A stretch of 12,322 nt of DNA from an uncultured Nitrososphaerota archaeon (GTDB lineage Bacteria > Bacillota > Clostridia > Oscillospirales > Ruminococcaceae): the NCBI GenBank assembly GCA_934869045.1, contig CAKXAF010000023.1, positions 3,214 through 15,535 of the forward strand, written 5' to 3'. Of the stretch, positions 4,632 to 11,565 are shown piece after piece (the first letter of the stretch is position 1; each line of letters begins with the position of its first letter). The notes under the pieces are model-generated. The model saw nothing but the letters and a program-made list of their open reading frames with translations, had not been told where the DNA came from and ran no database searches. Position numbers and translations under genes: made by a program.

Positions 4632-7486
4632 CATTAAAATATCGCGTACACGAAGTCGCTCGGGACTTGAATGTCTCCAAAAAAGAAATCATCGACCTGC
4701 TGGACAGCTATTTCGGCGGAGAGCCCCGCAAGCATGCCACCGCTCTCACCGAGGAAGAGCTGAACGTAGTTTTTGAGCACTACACCCAGGGTAAACAGGT
4801 TCCAAATTTTGACCAGTATTTCGCCAATAAGGAAAAATCGCCGGTGTTGGTTGAAAAGGCCAAAGCGGAAGCGGAAAAGCAGGCCGCAAAGACTGCTGCC
4901 CCTAAGGCTCCGACCCCGAAAGCGGCGGAAACCAAGGCAGTTCCCGCCCCGAAAGCACCGGAAGTCAAGGCAGAAGAACCAAAGTCCGCACCGATCCCCA
5001 AGGTCCCAGAGGTCAAGGTGGCGGAGACGAAACCCGCCCCGGCGTCCAAGGCTCCGGAGGCTAAGACTGAGGAGTCCAGGCCCGCTCCAAAAGCGCCGGA
5101 AGTCAAGGCGGAAGAACCAAAGCCCGTACCCAAAACCCCCGAAACGCCCAAAGCAGCCGCACCTGCCCAGCAATCCGCCCGGCCCGGCTTCCAGGGGAAC
5201 CGCCCCGCATCGCAGAACGGCGACCGTGGATTCCGCAGCGACCGTCCCCGCAGCGATGGCGGCAATTTCTCCGGCGGACGCACCCAGTCCGGCCCGCAGA
5301 ACGGCGGACGCCCACAGAGCGGCGACCGATTTGCCCGTCCCAGCTTCGGCAACGACCGGAGCAGCCGTCCCGACAGCCGGGATAACCGCGACCGCGGTGG
5401 ACGTCCCGGTCAGGATCGCCGCACCGGCTTCAACAGCACACCGGCAAAACCGGCCGCTCCCGCAAAGCCACCGGTTCCGGTTGTTCCCACCGAGCCGGTG
5501 GAAAAAGAGCGTACCGTCCGCCACGTGGATACCCGCACCGGAGACGTCAACCTGGACAAATACAATGAACGCTATGAAACCATTGCTCCGCAAACTCCCG
5601 GCGGCCGCGACAACCAGCAGCGCAAGCAGAAAATCAAACAGAAATCCCAGACTAAGAAAAAGGACCGCTTTTCGGCAAAGCGGGAGACTGAGGCGGAAAA
5701 ACTCCAGCGCCTTGCTTTGGAGCGCGCCCGCAAGCAGCAGCTCAAGGTCCTGATCCCCGACGAAATTACCGTATCTGAGCTGGCGACCCGCCTGAAGGTC
5801 ACAGTCTCCGACGTCATTAAAAAGCTGATGATGATGGGCGTTATGGCCGCCCAGAACGAGGTTATCGACTTCGACACCGCCTCCCTGGTTGCCATGGAGT
5901 ACAACGCCAAAATCGAGAAGGAAGTTATCGTCACCATCGAGGAGCAGCTCATTAAGGACGAGGAGGACTCCTCGGAGGATCTGGTGGAAAGAAACCCCGT
6001 CGTTGTGGTCATGGGTCACGTCGACCACGGCAAAACCTCCCTCCTGGACCGCATCCGCAACGCCCACGTCACCGACACCGAAGCCGGCGGCATCACCCAG
6101 CACATCGGCGCGTACCGCGTCAAGGTCGGCGAGCATTACGTCACCTTCCTGGACACCCCCGGCCATGAAGCCTTCACCGCCATGCGCGCCCGGGGCGCCG
6201 CCGTCACGGACATCGCTATTCTGGTCGTCGCTGCGGACGACGGCATCATGCCTCAGACCGTCGAGGCCATCCACCACGCTAAGGCTGCCGGTATCTCTAT
6301 CATCGTCGCCATCAACAAGATGGATAAACCCCATGCCGACCCCGAACGCGTCAAGCAGGAGCTGACGGAATACGAACTGGTCCCCGAGGAATGGGGCGGC
6401 GACGTCATCTGTGTTCCGGTGTCCGCCGCAACCGGCCAGGGCATTGACGAGCTGCTGGAAAATATCACCCTGGTGGCTGAGGTCCAGGAACTGAAGGCCA
6501 ACCCCAACCGCCTCGCCAAGGGCAGCGTTATTGAGGCGCGGCTGGACAAGGGCCGCGGCCCTGTCGCCACCCTGCTGGTCCAGAACGGTACTCTCCACTC
6601 CGGCGATATCATCATTGCCGGCACCTCTGTGGGCCGTGTGCGTCAGATGCGCAACGACCGCGGGCAGGTGGTTGAAACCGCCGGCCCCTCCATTCCGGTT
6701 GAGATCACCGGCATGACCGAAGTTCCCGCCGCAGGCGATATTTTCAATGCTGTCGAAGACGAGCGCCTGGCCCGGGAGCTGGTCGAACAGCGCCGCAGTG
6801 AACAGAAGGAAGCCCAGTTCAAGTCCTACCAGAAGGTCACCCTAGATAATCTCTTCAGCCAGATCGCTGAAGGCGAGATGAAAGAACTTCCGCTGATTGT
6901 CAAGGCCGACGTCCAGGGCACCGCGGAAGCCGTCAAACAGTCCCTGGAAAAACTCTCTACCGATGAGGTACGAGTCCGGGTCATCCACACCGGCGTGGGA
7001 GCGATCAACAACTCCGACATCATGCTGGCAAACGCCTCCAACGCCATCATTATCGGCTTCAATGTCCGCCCTGACCCAAACACCAAGGCTGCCGCCGAGG
7101 AGCAGAACGTAGAACTCCGTCTCTACCGCATCATCTATGACGCCATTGAAGAGGTCAAATCCGCCATGAAAGGGATGCTTGCCCCCAAGACCCGCGAGGT
7201 GGAAATGGGCCGCATCGAAGTCCGTCAGGTCTATAAGATTACCAACGTGGGCACTGTCGCCGGCTGTTATGTCCTCGATGGAAAAATTGCCCGCAACGCC
7301 CAGATCCGGGTGGTCCGGGACGGCATCATCATCGCGGTGGACGCCATCGCCTCCCTCAAGCGCTTCAAGGATGACGCCAAAGAGGTCGCCCAGGGCTACG
7401 AGTGCGGCGTAACGCTTGCCAAGTTCAACGACATCAAGGAAGGCGACATCTACGAAGCCTTCACCATTGAGGAATACCGGGACTAA
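4628..7486 (+). CDS. infB: Translation initiation factor IF-2
   Basis: GTPase that places initiator fMet-tRNA in the 30S P site and promotes subunit joining. The 952-residue protein has an IF2_N domain (about 2-55, YRVHEVARDLNVSKKEIIDL), a long low-complexity linker (about 60-370), a second IF2_N-like domain (about 374-430), then the G domain: G1 GHVDHGKT 463-470, G2 GGITQHIG 487-494, G3 DTPGHE from 509, G4 NKMD 563-566, and SAATGQG for G5. Domains II-IV fill the remainder. The start at 4628 is chosen because IF2_N begins there and overlaps the ylxQ stop as ATGA; the open frame continues upstream to 4343 only because it shadows ylxQ. The linker first has PKAPEVKAEEPK-like repeats, then an Arg/Gly/Asp/Asn/Ser-rich tract. 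Confidence 0.97.
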   Translation: MTLKYRVHEVARDLNVSKKEIIDLLDSYFGGEPRKHATALTEEELNVVFEHYTQGKQVPNFDQYFANKEKSPVLVEKAKAEAEKQAAKTAAPKAPTPKAAETKAVPAPKAPEVKAEEPKSAPIPKVPEVKVAETKPAPASKAPEAKTEESRPAPKAPEVKAEEPKPVPKTPETPKAAAPAQQSARPGFQGNRPASQNGDRGFRSDRPRSDGGNFSGGRTQSGPQNGGRPQSGDRFARPSFGNDRSSRPDSRDNRDRGGRPGQDRRTGFNSTPAKPAAPAKPPVPVVPTEPVEKERTVRHVDTRTGDVNLDKYNERYETIAPQTPGGRDNQQRKQKIKQKSQTKKKDRFSAKRETEAEKLQRLALERARKQQLKVLIPDEITVSELATRLKVTVSDVIKKLMMMGVMAAQNEVIDFDTASLVAMEYNAKIEKEVIVTIEEQLIKDEEDSSEDLVERNPVVVVMGHVDHGKTSLLDRIRNAHVTDTEAGGITQHIGAYRVKVGEHYVTFLDTPGHEAFTAMRARGAAVTDIAILVVAADDGIMPQTVEAIHHAKAAGISIIVAINKMDKPHADPERVKQELTEYELVPEEWGGDVICVPVSAATGQGIDELLENITLVAEVQELKANPNRLAKGSVIEARLDKGRGPVATLLVQNGTLHSGDIIIAGTSVGRVRQMRNDRGQVVETAGPSIPVEITGMTEVPAAGDIFNAVEDERLARELVEQRRSEQKEAQFKSYQKVTLDNLFSQIAEGEMKELPLIVKADVQGTAEAVKQSLEKLSTDEVRVRVIHTGVGAINNSDIMLANASNAIIIGFNVRPDPNTKAAAEEQNVELRLYRIIYDAIEEVKSAMKGMLAPKTREVEMGRIEVRQVYKITNVGTVAGCYVLDGKIARNAQIRVVRDGIIIAVDAIASLKRFKDDAKEVAQGYECGVTLAKFNDIKEGDIYEAFTIEEYRD
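4900..5420 (+). repeat. Degenerate repeats coding the IF-2 linker
   Basis: The DNA encodes irregular repeats of the form PKAPEVKAEEPK (for instance starting near 4948 and near 5089, with weaker copies between), alternating Lys/Glu/Pro/Ala. From about 5170 to 5420 a different tract rich in Arg, Gly, Asp, Asn, Ser and Gln follows (RPRSDGGNFSGGR, RDNRDRGGRPGQDRR). Both lie between the two IF2_N domains of infB. Such segments vary in length between strains in many IF-2 genes. Confidence 0.7.
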
Positions 7487-7530
7487 GTGTCCCGTATACA
7501 CGGGGGTGGGCTGCCAGGTCCGCCCCCTTT
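7474..7530 (+). terminator. Tandem hairpins after infB (weak terminator or attenuator)
   Basis: The first hairpin has arms GGGAC and GTCCC (7479-7483, 7489-7493) extended outward by ATAC/GTAT with one bulged base; its loop contains the infB stop codon TAA. The second is much stronger: GGGGGTGGGC (7502-7511) pairs along all ten positions with GTCCGCCCCC (7518-7527), two of them G-T wobbles, loop TGCCAG. Only TTT follows, so termination would be partial. It would reduce rbfA-ribF expression relative to infB or protect the infB 3' end. Confidence 0.5.
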
Positions 7531-7560
7531 CCGTTCCTCCTCTCTCAGAAAGGAAAAATT

Positions 7561-7935
7561 ATGCCCAGTTATAAAGTCGGACGCCTGTCCGAGGATTTAA
7601 AGCGGGAACTGAGCGCACTTTTCCGGGAAATCAAAGACCCACGGGTCTCCCGGATGCTCAGCATCATCCGCTGCGAGGTCTCCGGCGACCTCTCTCACTG
7701 CAAGGTCCACGTTTCCGCCCTGGAAGGCGAAGCCGCGACCAAAGAATCTATCAAGGGGCTGGTTTCCGCTTCCGGGTTTCTCCGCCGGGAGATCGCCAAC
7801 CGCCTTCATCTCCGCAAATGCCCGGAGCTGCACTTCATCGCCGACGGCTCCATCGCCTACAGCGCCAAAATCAACGAAATCCTCCAGGATTTGGACGGGA
7901 AAGATCCCTCCGGTGAATCCGGCGGGGATGACTGA
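7561..7935 (+). CDS. rbfA: 30S ribosome-binding factor RbfA
   Basis: Single KH-like domain protein that binds the 30S subunit near the 5' end of 16S rRNA during late maturation and cold adaptation. The 124 residues show the family hallmarks: VGRLSEDLKRELSALFREIK near the N-terminus, DPRVSRMLSIIRCEVSGDLS (26-45), CKVHVSAL, LRREIANRLHLRKCPEL and the ADGSIAYSAKINEIL C-terminal strand-helix. Length is typical. AGAAAGGAAAAATT precedes the ATG as ribosome binding site. A 74-base gap with strong hairpins separates it from infB. The acidic/Gly C-terminal tail runs almost into nrnA, whose chosen start is 25 bases downstream. Confidence 0.95.
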   Translation: MPSYKVGRLSEDLKRELSALFREIKDPRVSRMLSIIRCEVSGDLSHCKVHVSALEGEAATKESIKGLVSASGFLRREIANRLHLRKCPELHFIADGSIAYSAKINEILQDLDGKDPSGESGGDD

Positions 7936-7960
7936 GACCATTCAGAAAGGCGGTTGCCCT

Positions 7961-8914
7961 ATGGATATCAACTGCAAAGAAGCTGCCTCGTTTTTAAAAG
8001 CTTCCGAAGATATTCTCATCCTCTGCCACCGAAATCCCGACGGCGATACCCTGGGCAGCGGCTGCGGCTTGTGCCGCGCCCTGCGCAGCATGGGAAAACG
8101 CGCCCGGATCCTTGTCAGTGATCCGATCCCCCGAAAGATGCAGTACCTGGCGGAGGACTGCGGCGGGGATTTTGAGCCTCGGACCATCGTTTCCACCGAT
8201 ATCGCCGACGAACAGCTCTTCGGTAATGCCCTGGAGCCTTACCGCGGCCGGGTCCAGCTTGCCATTGACCATCATCCCTCCAACAGCCGCTTCGCGGAGA
8301 GGCTCTTCCTGGATCCCAGCGCCGCCGCCACCACTGAATTGGTTTTCGCGGTCGTTCAGGAGCTGGGCGTTCCGCTGACCGCTGATATCGCCGACTGCCT
8401 GTATACCGGTCTGGCCACCGATACCGGATGCTTCGCCTATTCCAATACCACTCCCCGGACCCACCGCATCGCCGCGGAACTCCTTGAAGCGGGCTGCCGC
8501 TACAAGGAGCTCAACAAGCTCCTTTTTGAAACCAAGTCCCTCTCCGTCATGGCCGCCGAACGGGAGGCGCTCAATTCCCTGGAGATGCACTTCAGCGGCC
8601 GGGCCGCTCTGATCCTAATTTCCCGGGATATGCTGGCCCGCACCGGCGTCACAGAATCCGAGCTGGACGGAATCGCCGCGATTCCCAGAAAAATCGAAGG
8701 CGTCGAGATTGGGATCACCGTCAAGGAGCGCGGGGAGCGCGAGTATAAAATTTCCATCCGCACAGGTGAGCAGATCGACGCTTGCCACCTGTGCCAGAAT
8801 TTCGGCGGCGGCGGCCATGCCCGGGCGGCAGGTTGCTCCATAGAGGGCAGCCTGGACGAGGTAAAGACACTGATTTTAGGTGCGGCGGGCCGCGCACTGG
8901 AGGAGAATCCATGA
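7961..8914 (+). CDS. nrnA: DHH/DHHA1 phosphoesterase NrnA (nano-RNase / pAp phosphatase)
   Basis: Removes short 2-5 nt RNAs and dephosphorylates 3'-phosphoadenosine 5'-phosphate in Gram-positive bacteria (family knowledge). The 317 residues contain motif I HRNPDGD (23-29), metal-binding Asp80 in IVSTDIAD, the DHH triad 103-105, Asp154 in GLATDTGCF, and the DHHA1 substrate-binding GGGGHARAAGC (282-292). All expected metal ligands are present, so it should be active. The ATG at 7961 has AGAAAGG ten bases upstream; ATGs at 7928 and 7913 overlap rbfA and lack well-placed ribosome binding sites. The stop overlaps the truB start as ATGA. The rbfA-nrnA-truB order is usual in Clostridia. Confidence 0.93.
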   Translation: MDINCKEAASFLKASEDILILCHRNPDGDTLGSGCGLCRALRSMGKRARILVSDPIPRKMQYLAEDCGGDFEPRTIVSTDIADEQLFGNALEPYRGRVQLAIDHHPSNSRFAERLFLDPSAAATTELVFAVVQELGVPLTADIADCLYTGLATDTGCFAYSNTTPRTHRIAAELLEAGCRYKELNKLLFETKSLSVMAAEREALNSLEMHFSGRAALILISRDMLARTGVTESELDGIAAIPRKIEGVEIGITVKERGEREYKISIRTGEQIDACHLCQNFGGGGHARAAGCSIEGSLDEVKTLILGAAGRALEENP

Positions 8915-9834
8915 CCAGGTCTCCGGATACCGCGTACAGCGGCATTCTCTGCGTCAACAAGCCGCAGGAATTCACCTCTTTCGACGTGATTGCCAAGCTC
9001 CGGGGGATGACCCGCACCCGGAAGCTGGGTCATTCCGGGACCCTGGATCCCATGGCCACCGGCGTTCTGCCGGTTTTTTTCGGAAACGCCACAAAGGCCT
9101 GCGACCTGGTCCCCCGTTCGGACAAGCGCTACCGCGCCGGGATCCGCTTTGGCCTGGCAACGGACACCCAGGACGTCTGGGGACATCCTCTCAGGAAGGA
9201 TCCGTCCCCGGTTCCCCGCGCTGCCCTGGAAGCCGCCCTGTCCGCCTTCCGCGGCGAAATTTCCCAGCTTCCGCCCATGTATTCCGCTGTACAGATCAAC
9301 GGTCAGCGGCTCTACGACCTGGCACGGCGGGGCATCAAGGTGGAACGGCCGCCCCGTACTGTCACGATCCATTCTCTTGAGCTGCTCGCCTATGACGAAT
9401 CCGCCCGGGAGGCTTCCATTGACGTCCACTGCTCTAAGGGAACCTACATCCGGACCCTCTGCCATGACTTGGGGGAAGCCCTGGGTTGCGGGGCGGTCAT
9501 GACTTCTTTGACCCGTACGGAAGCCGCCGGGTTTACTCTGGCGGACTGCCGGACCTTTTCTGAAATTGAAGAGCTGTTAGCAGAAGGTGCCTTTGCGGAG
9601 GCTCTGCTGCCAGTGGCGCAGCTGTTTCGGGAGCTCCCCCCGGTCCATCTCAGCCCCGTTCAGACCCGGATGTTCGAAAATGGCGTGCGCCTGGACCTGA
9701 ACCGCGTCCGCTATGAGGACTCCGGGGAAATCCACGCGGTCTATGGCCCCGCCGGGGAGTTTCTCGGGCTGGCGGACTGCCGGAAGGAAACAGCGGAGCT
9801 TGTTATGCGGAAACTTTTCATTCAAAGGAGCTGA
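8911..9834 (+). CDS. truB: tRNA pseudouridine(55) synthase TruB
   Basis: Converts uridine 55 in the T-loop of nearly all elongator tRNAs to pseudouridine and also acts as a tRNA folding chaperone. The 307 residues start with YSGILCVNKPQEFTSFDVI (9-27), followed by LGHSGTLDPMATGVL (39-53), in which Asp46 is the catalytic aspartate. KRYRAGIRFGLATDTQD and LPPMYSAVQINGQRLYDLAR are further signatures; the end (about 245-307) resembles a PUA-like domain. The ATG at 8911 overlaps the nrnA stop by four bases and has GGAGGAG about five bases upstream. The open frame extends upstream to 8782 but that part is a shadow of nrnA. It ends two bases before ribF. Confidence 0.96.
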   Translation: MTRSPDTAYSGILCVNKPQEFTSFDVIAKLRGMTRTRKLGHSGTLDPMATGVLPVFFGNATKACDLVPRSDKRYRAGIRFGLATDTQDVWGHPLRKDPSPVPRAALEAALSAFRGEISQLPPMYSAVQINGQRLYDLARRGIKVERPPRTVTIHSLELLAYDESAREASIDVHCSKGTYIRTLCHDLGEALGCGAVMTSLTRTEAAGFTLADCRTFSEIEELLAEGAFAEALLPVAQLFRELPPVHLSPVQTRMFENGVRLDLNRVRYEDSGEIHAVYGPAGEFLGLADCRKETAELVMRKLFIQRS

Positions 9835-9836
9835 CT

Positions 9837-10748
9837 ATGCGTTACACCACGGACATTCCGAGCCTTGAGCGGCCCTCCGCCGTCGCGCTGGGGCTGTTTG
9901 ACGGCCTGCACCGCGGGCACCGCTCCGTCATCCGGCGCGCGGTTTCCTGCGCTCCTGCTCTCTCTCCCACGGTATTCACCTTTACCTTTGACGACCCGGC
10001 TCACATCACCAAGCCCCATTACGCCTTTCTTCTTTCCCCGGAACGGAAGCGGGCAATCCTTGAATCGCTGGGCGTCCAGATAGTCTGTGAGCCGCCTTTT
10101 TCCGCTTTCTGCGATCTGCAGCCGGAGCGCTTTTTTCAGGAAATGCTGGTAAACCGTCTGGATGCGAAGGCGATATTCTGCGGCTATGACTATCGTTTCG
10201 GTCTAGGAGCCCGGGGAGATGTTTCGCTGCTGGAGAAGCTCTGCCGGAACGCCGGAGTTCGGTTTGAGGCAGTGCCGGCGCTGACGGAGAACGGCGTGCC
10301 AGTCAGTTCGACCCGTATCCGGGAACTGCTTCAGGAGGGAAAGATGGAGGACGCGGCCATTCTTTTGGGAGAGCGTTATGCGATCGACTACCCGGTGGTC
10401 CACGGCCGCCAGCTAGGAAGGAAGATGGGATTTCCAACCATCAACCAGCTCTACCCATCGGGAGCTCTTCTCCCCCGCTTCGGAGTTTACGCCGCCCTGG
10501 CTGTGATTGACGGAAAGGAATACATGGGTGTGACCAACGTCGGCGTGAAGCCGACCATTTCCGGTATCAATTCTCCCTCTGCCGAGACCTACCTGATGGA
10601 CTATCAGGGGGACCTTTATGGAAAACGAGTCCTTTTATCCTTTGTCTCCTTCCTGCGCTCCGAAAAGCGTTTCGATTCTGTGGACGAGCTATTCCGTCAG
10701 ATCGCCACGGATGCCCAACAGGCCAAAGCACGTTTATCCGCCCTTTGA
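9837..10748 (+). CDS. ribF: Bifunctional riboflavin kinase / FAD synthetase
   Basis: Phosphorylates riboflavin to FMN and adenylates FMN to FAD in the cytoplasm. The 303 residues have the N-terminal nucleotidyltransferase (FAD synthetase) domain with GLFDGLHRGH (19-28), GYDYRFG (116-122) and VSSTRIRELL (156-165), then the riboflavin kinase domain with GRQLGRKMGFPTIN (190-203), GVTNVGVKPT (231-240) and AETYLMDYQGDLYGK, with Glu250 as probable catalytic base. Length is typical. AAAGGAG overlaps the end of truB, and ATG follows two bases after its stop. It is the last protein gene of the operon. No FMN riboswitch is seen nearby and there is no terminator before the tRNA gene. Confidence 0.96.
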   Translation: MRYTTDIPSLERPSAVALGLFDGLHRGHRSVIRRAVSCAPALSPTVFTFTFDDPAHITKPHYAFLLSPERKRAILESLGVQIVCEPPFSAFCDLQPERFFQEMLVNRLDAKAIFCGYDYRFGLGARGDVSLLEKLCRNAGVRFEAVPALTENGVPVSSTRIRELLQEGKMEDAAILLGERYAIDYPVVHGRQLGRKMGFPTINQLYPSGALLPRFGVYAALAVIDGKEYMGVTNVGVKPTISGINSPSAETYLMDYQGDLYGKRVLLSFVSFLRSEKRFDSVDELFRQIATDAQQAKARLSAL

Positions 10749-10764
10749 CAGAGGCCTTTAGTCA

Positions 10765-10793
10765 TTGACTTTTCTCGCAAACTATGATATGAT
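10765..10793 (+). promoter_or_regulatory. Promoter of the tRNA-Leu gene
   Basis: The -35 TTGACT (10765-10770) and -10 TATGAT (10788-10793) are separated by 17 bases, with TGA just before the -10 (extended -10). Transcription would start around 10800, only about six bases before the mature tRNA 5' end. The arrangement (extended -10, 17-base spacer) is the same as at the rimP promoter. Confidence 0.82.
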
Positions 10794-10805
10794 TAAGGAT
10801 AGCAT

Positions 10806-10887
10806 GCGGGCATGGTGGAATGGCAGACACGAAGGTTTTAGGAGCCTTTGCCCCGGCGTGCAGGTTCAAGTCCTGTTGCCCGCACCA
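10806..10887 (+). tRNA. tRNA-Leu (anticodon UAG)
   Basis: Complete class II tRNA with encoded CCA (10885-10887). The acceptor stem GCGGGCA (10806-10812) pairs fully with TGCCCGC (10877-10883), discriminator base A10884 as expected for leucine. The anticodon stem AAGGT/GCCTT flanks loop TTTAGGA, with the anticodon TAG at 10839-10841, reading CUA and, by wobble, other CUN codons. A long variable arm (10849-10859, GCC/GGC stem) and T-arm GCAGG-TTCAAGT-CCTGT are clear. The 3' end of such leucine tRNA genes is a frequent integration site for mobile elements, and accessory-type genes follow. Confidence 0.96.
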
Positions 10888-10892
10888 TGATG

Positions 10893-10935
10893 TTTGACTC
10901 ATAAGTCTACAAGGCTTATGAGTCAAATTCTTTTT
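10893..10935 (+). terminator. Intrinsic terminator of tRNA-Leu (and perhaps of the rimP-ribF operon)
   Basis: A 15-pair hairpin: 10893-10907 pairs with 10913-10927 (13 perfect pairs, then one G-T wobble and one C-G), loop TACAA, followed by TTCTTTTT (10928-10935). It begins five bases after the tRNA CCA end. As nothing similar follows ribF, it may also end readthrough from the long operon. Confidence 0.88.
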
Positions 10936-10974
10936 ATAGCCCTGTTTTGAGGGTAAAATCAGATGGAATAGTAT

Positions 10975-11032
10975 AAAAATCGGTTAAGATCAGCGCAGCA
11001 GCGCTGGGCCTTGACCGATTTTTTGTTGTTTT
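10975..11032 (+). terminator. Second terminator-like hairpin in the gap before the accessory genes
   Basis: Arms AAAAATCGGTTAAG (10975-10988) and CTTGACCGATTTTT (11010-11023) pair over 14 positions with one G-T wobble. Inside, CAGCGC (10991-10996) and GCGCTG (11001-11006) form a second stem with loop AGCA. A T-rich run follows to 11032, and the A-run on the left would serve as a T-run for the opposite strand, so it could be bidirectional. No gene ends here on either strand in this window, which is odd. Confidence 0.6.
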
Positions 11033-11217
11033 AGGGCGAAAACGGGCACAGCTAAGATAGTACCAAAAGGTTTGCGGTGACAGGGCTTGAATGTGAGATC
11101 TGCGCGCGACAACTTGATTTTCTCTGCAAAAAATCAAGTCTTTTCACTGTATCCCTTGATTTTTCGCAAAAAGTATGTTAGTGTGTTTACATACATACTA
11201 TGTAGGAGGTGAAGCGG
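11033..11217. other. Non-coding stretch before the XRE gene, with short repeats
   Basis: No convincing gene is seen. CTTGATTTT (11113-11121) and AAAATCAAG (11130-11138) form a perfect 9-base inverted repeat with an 8-base loop. CTTGATTTT recurs as a direct copy at 11155-11163, both copies followed shortly by GCAAAAA. A weak promoter candidate for the XRE gene is TTGATT (11156-11161) with a poor -10 at 11179-11184. Confidence 0.4.
11173..11204. promoter_or_regulatory. Candidate operator for the XRE regulator
   Basis: GTATGT (11173-11178) is an inverted match to ACATAC at 11189-11194 and again at 11193-11198. TACATA (11188-11193) and TATGTA (11199-11204) form a second inverted repeat with a 5-base spacer. 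The cluster lies directly upstream of and touching the ribosome binding site of the XRE gene, a common layout for autoregulation by a small HTH protein. Confidence 0.45.
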
Positions 11218-11553
11218 ATGACCAAGGACAAAAAGGCGTTTGGTATTTTCCTGCGGGAGATGATCAAACAGGCCGGAATGTCACAATCAGCATTTTATTC
11301 GGCGGTCGAAATCACAAAGCCATATTTTTACGACATTCTGTCCGGCAAAGTCAATCCGCCACCGCCGGATGTACAGTACAAGATGCTTGAAAACTTGAAT
11401 TTGGATGAGCAGCAACGCAATGAATTCTTGAATTTAGCAGCAGAAGGCCGCGGGGAGATTCCCGCAGACATCGCAAAGCTGATCACAGACCACCCCACAA
11501 AACTGGCGGCCATCCGTGAAACACTCACGACGCTACTAGCGGCGCAAAGATAA
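11218..11553 (+). CDS. XRE-family helix-turn-helix regulator
   Basis: A 111-residue DNA-binding protein. Residues about 9-62 form a Cro/CI-type HTH (FLREMIKQAGMSQSAFYSAV, then YFYDILSGKVNPPPP), followed by LNLDEQQRNEFLNLAAE and PADIAKLITDHP, a C-terminal pattern common in XRE proteins carried by mobile or accessory regions. The ATG at 11218 is preceded by TAGGAGGT (11203-11210); the in-frame GTG at 11209 falls inside that ribosome binding site and is rejected. The methyltransferase gene starts 12 bases after its stop, so the two are almost certainly co-transcribed, and it may act as a controller protein for the module. Its own promoter region has inverted repeats. The exact target is unknown. 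Confidence 0.82.
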   Translation: MTKDKKAFGIFLREMIKQAGMSQSAFYSAVEITKPYFYDILSGKVNPPPPDVQYKMLENLNLDEQQRNEFLNLAAEGRGEIPADIAKLITDHPTKLAAIRETLTTLLAAQR

Positions 11554-11565
11554 GGAGAAATCGAT

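Noticed and set aside
4773..5753. Open frame of 326 codons on the plus strand
   Set aside because: Alternative-frame shadow of the infB linker, extremely Arg/Pro-rich.
4634..6598. Open frame of 654 codons on the minus strand
   Set aside because: Exactly antisense to infB, with the Leu/Gly/Asp-rich low-information sequence typical of a shadow of a GC-rich gene; infB has all IF-2 motifs.
8782..8910. N-terminal extension of truB
   Set aside because: Shadow of the nrnA 3' end; TruB homology and a ribosome binding site support 8911.
8500..9465. Open frame of 321 codons on the minus strand
   Set aside because: Antisense to nrnA and truB, no recognisable family.
9750..9836. FMN riboswitch before ribF
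   Set aside because: ribF begins two bases after truB and no FMN-aptamer-like conserved segments are visible.
10934..11137. Minus-strand open frame of 67 codons in the gap after the tRNA terminator
   Set aside because: It runs through the large hairpin at 10975-11023, has no good ribosome binding site, and its C-terminal part is dictated by the hairpin sequence. Similar short predicted proteins could appear wherever this hairpin is repeated.
10749..11217. Integrase gene, CRISPR array or toxin-antitoxin pair beside the tRNA
   Set aside because: Looked for and not seen: no suitable open frame and no regularly spaced repeat series, so the mobile-element idea rests on context only.
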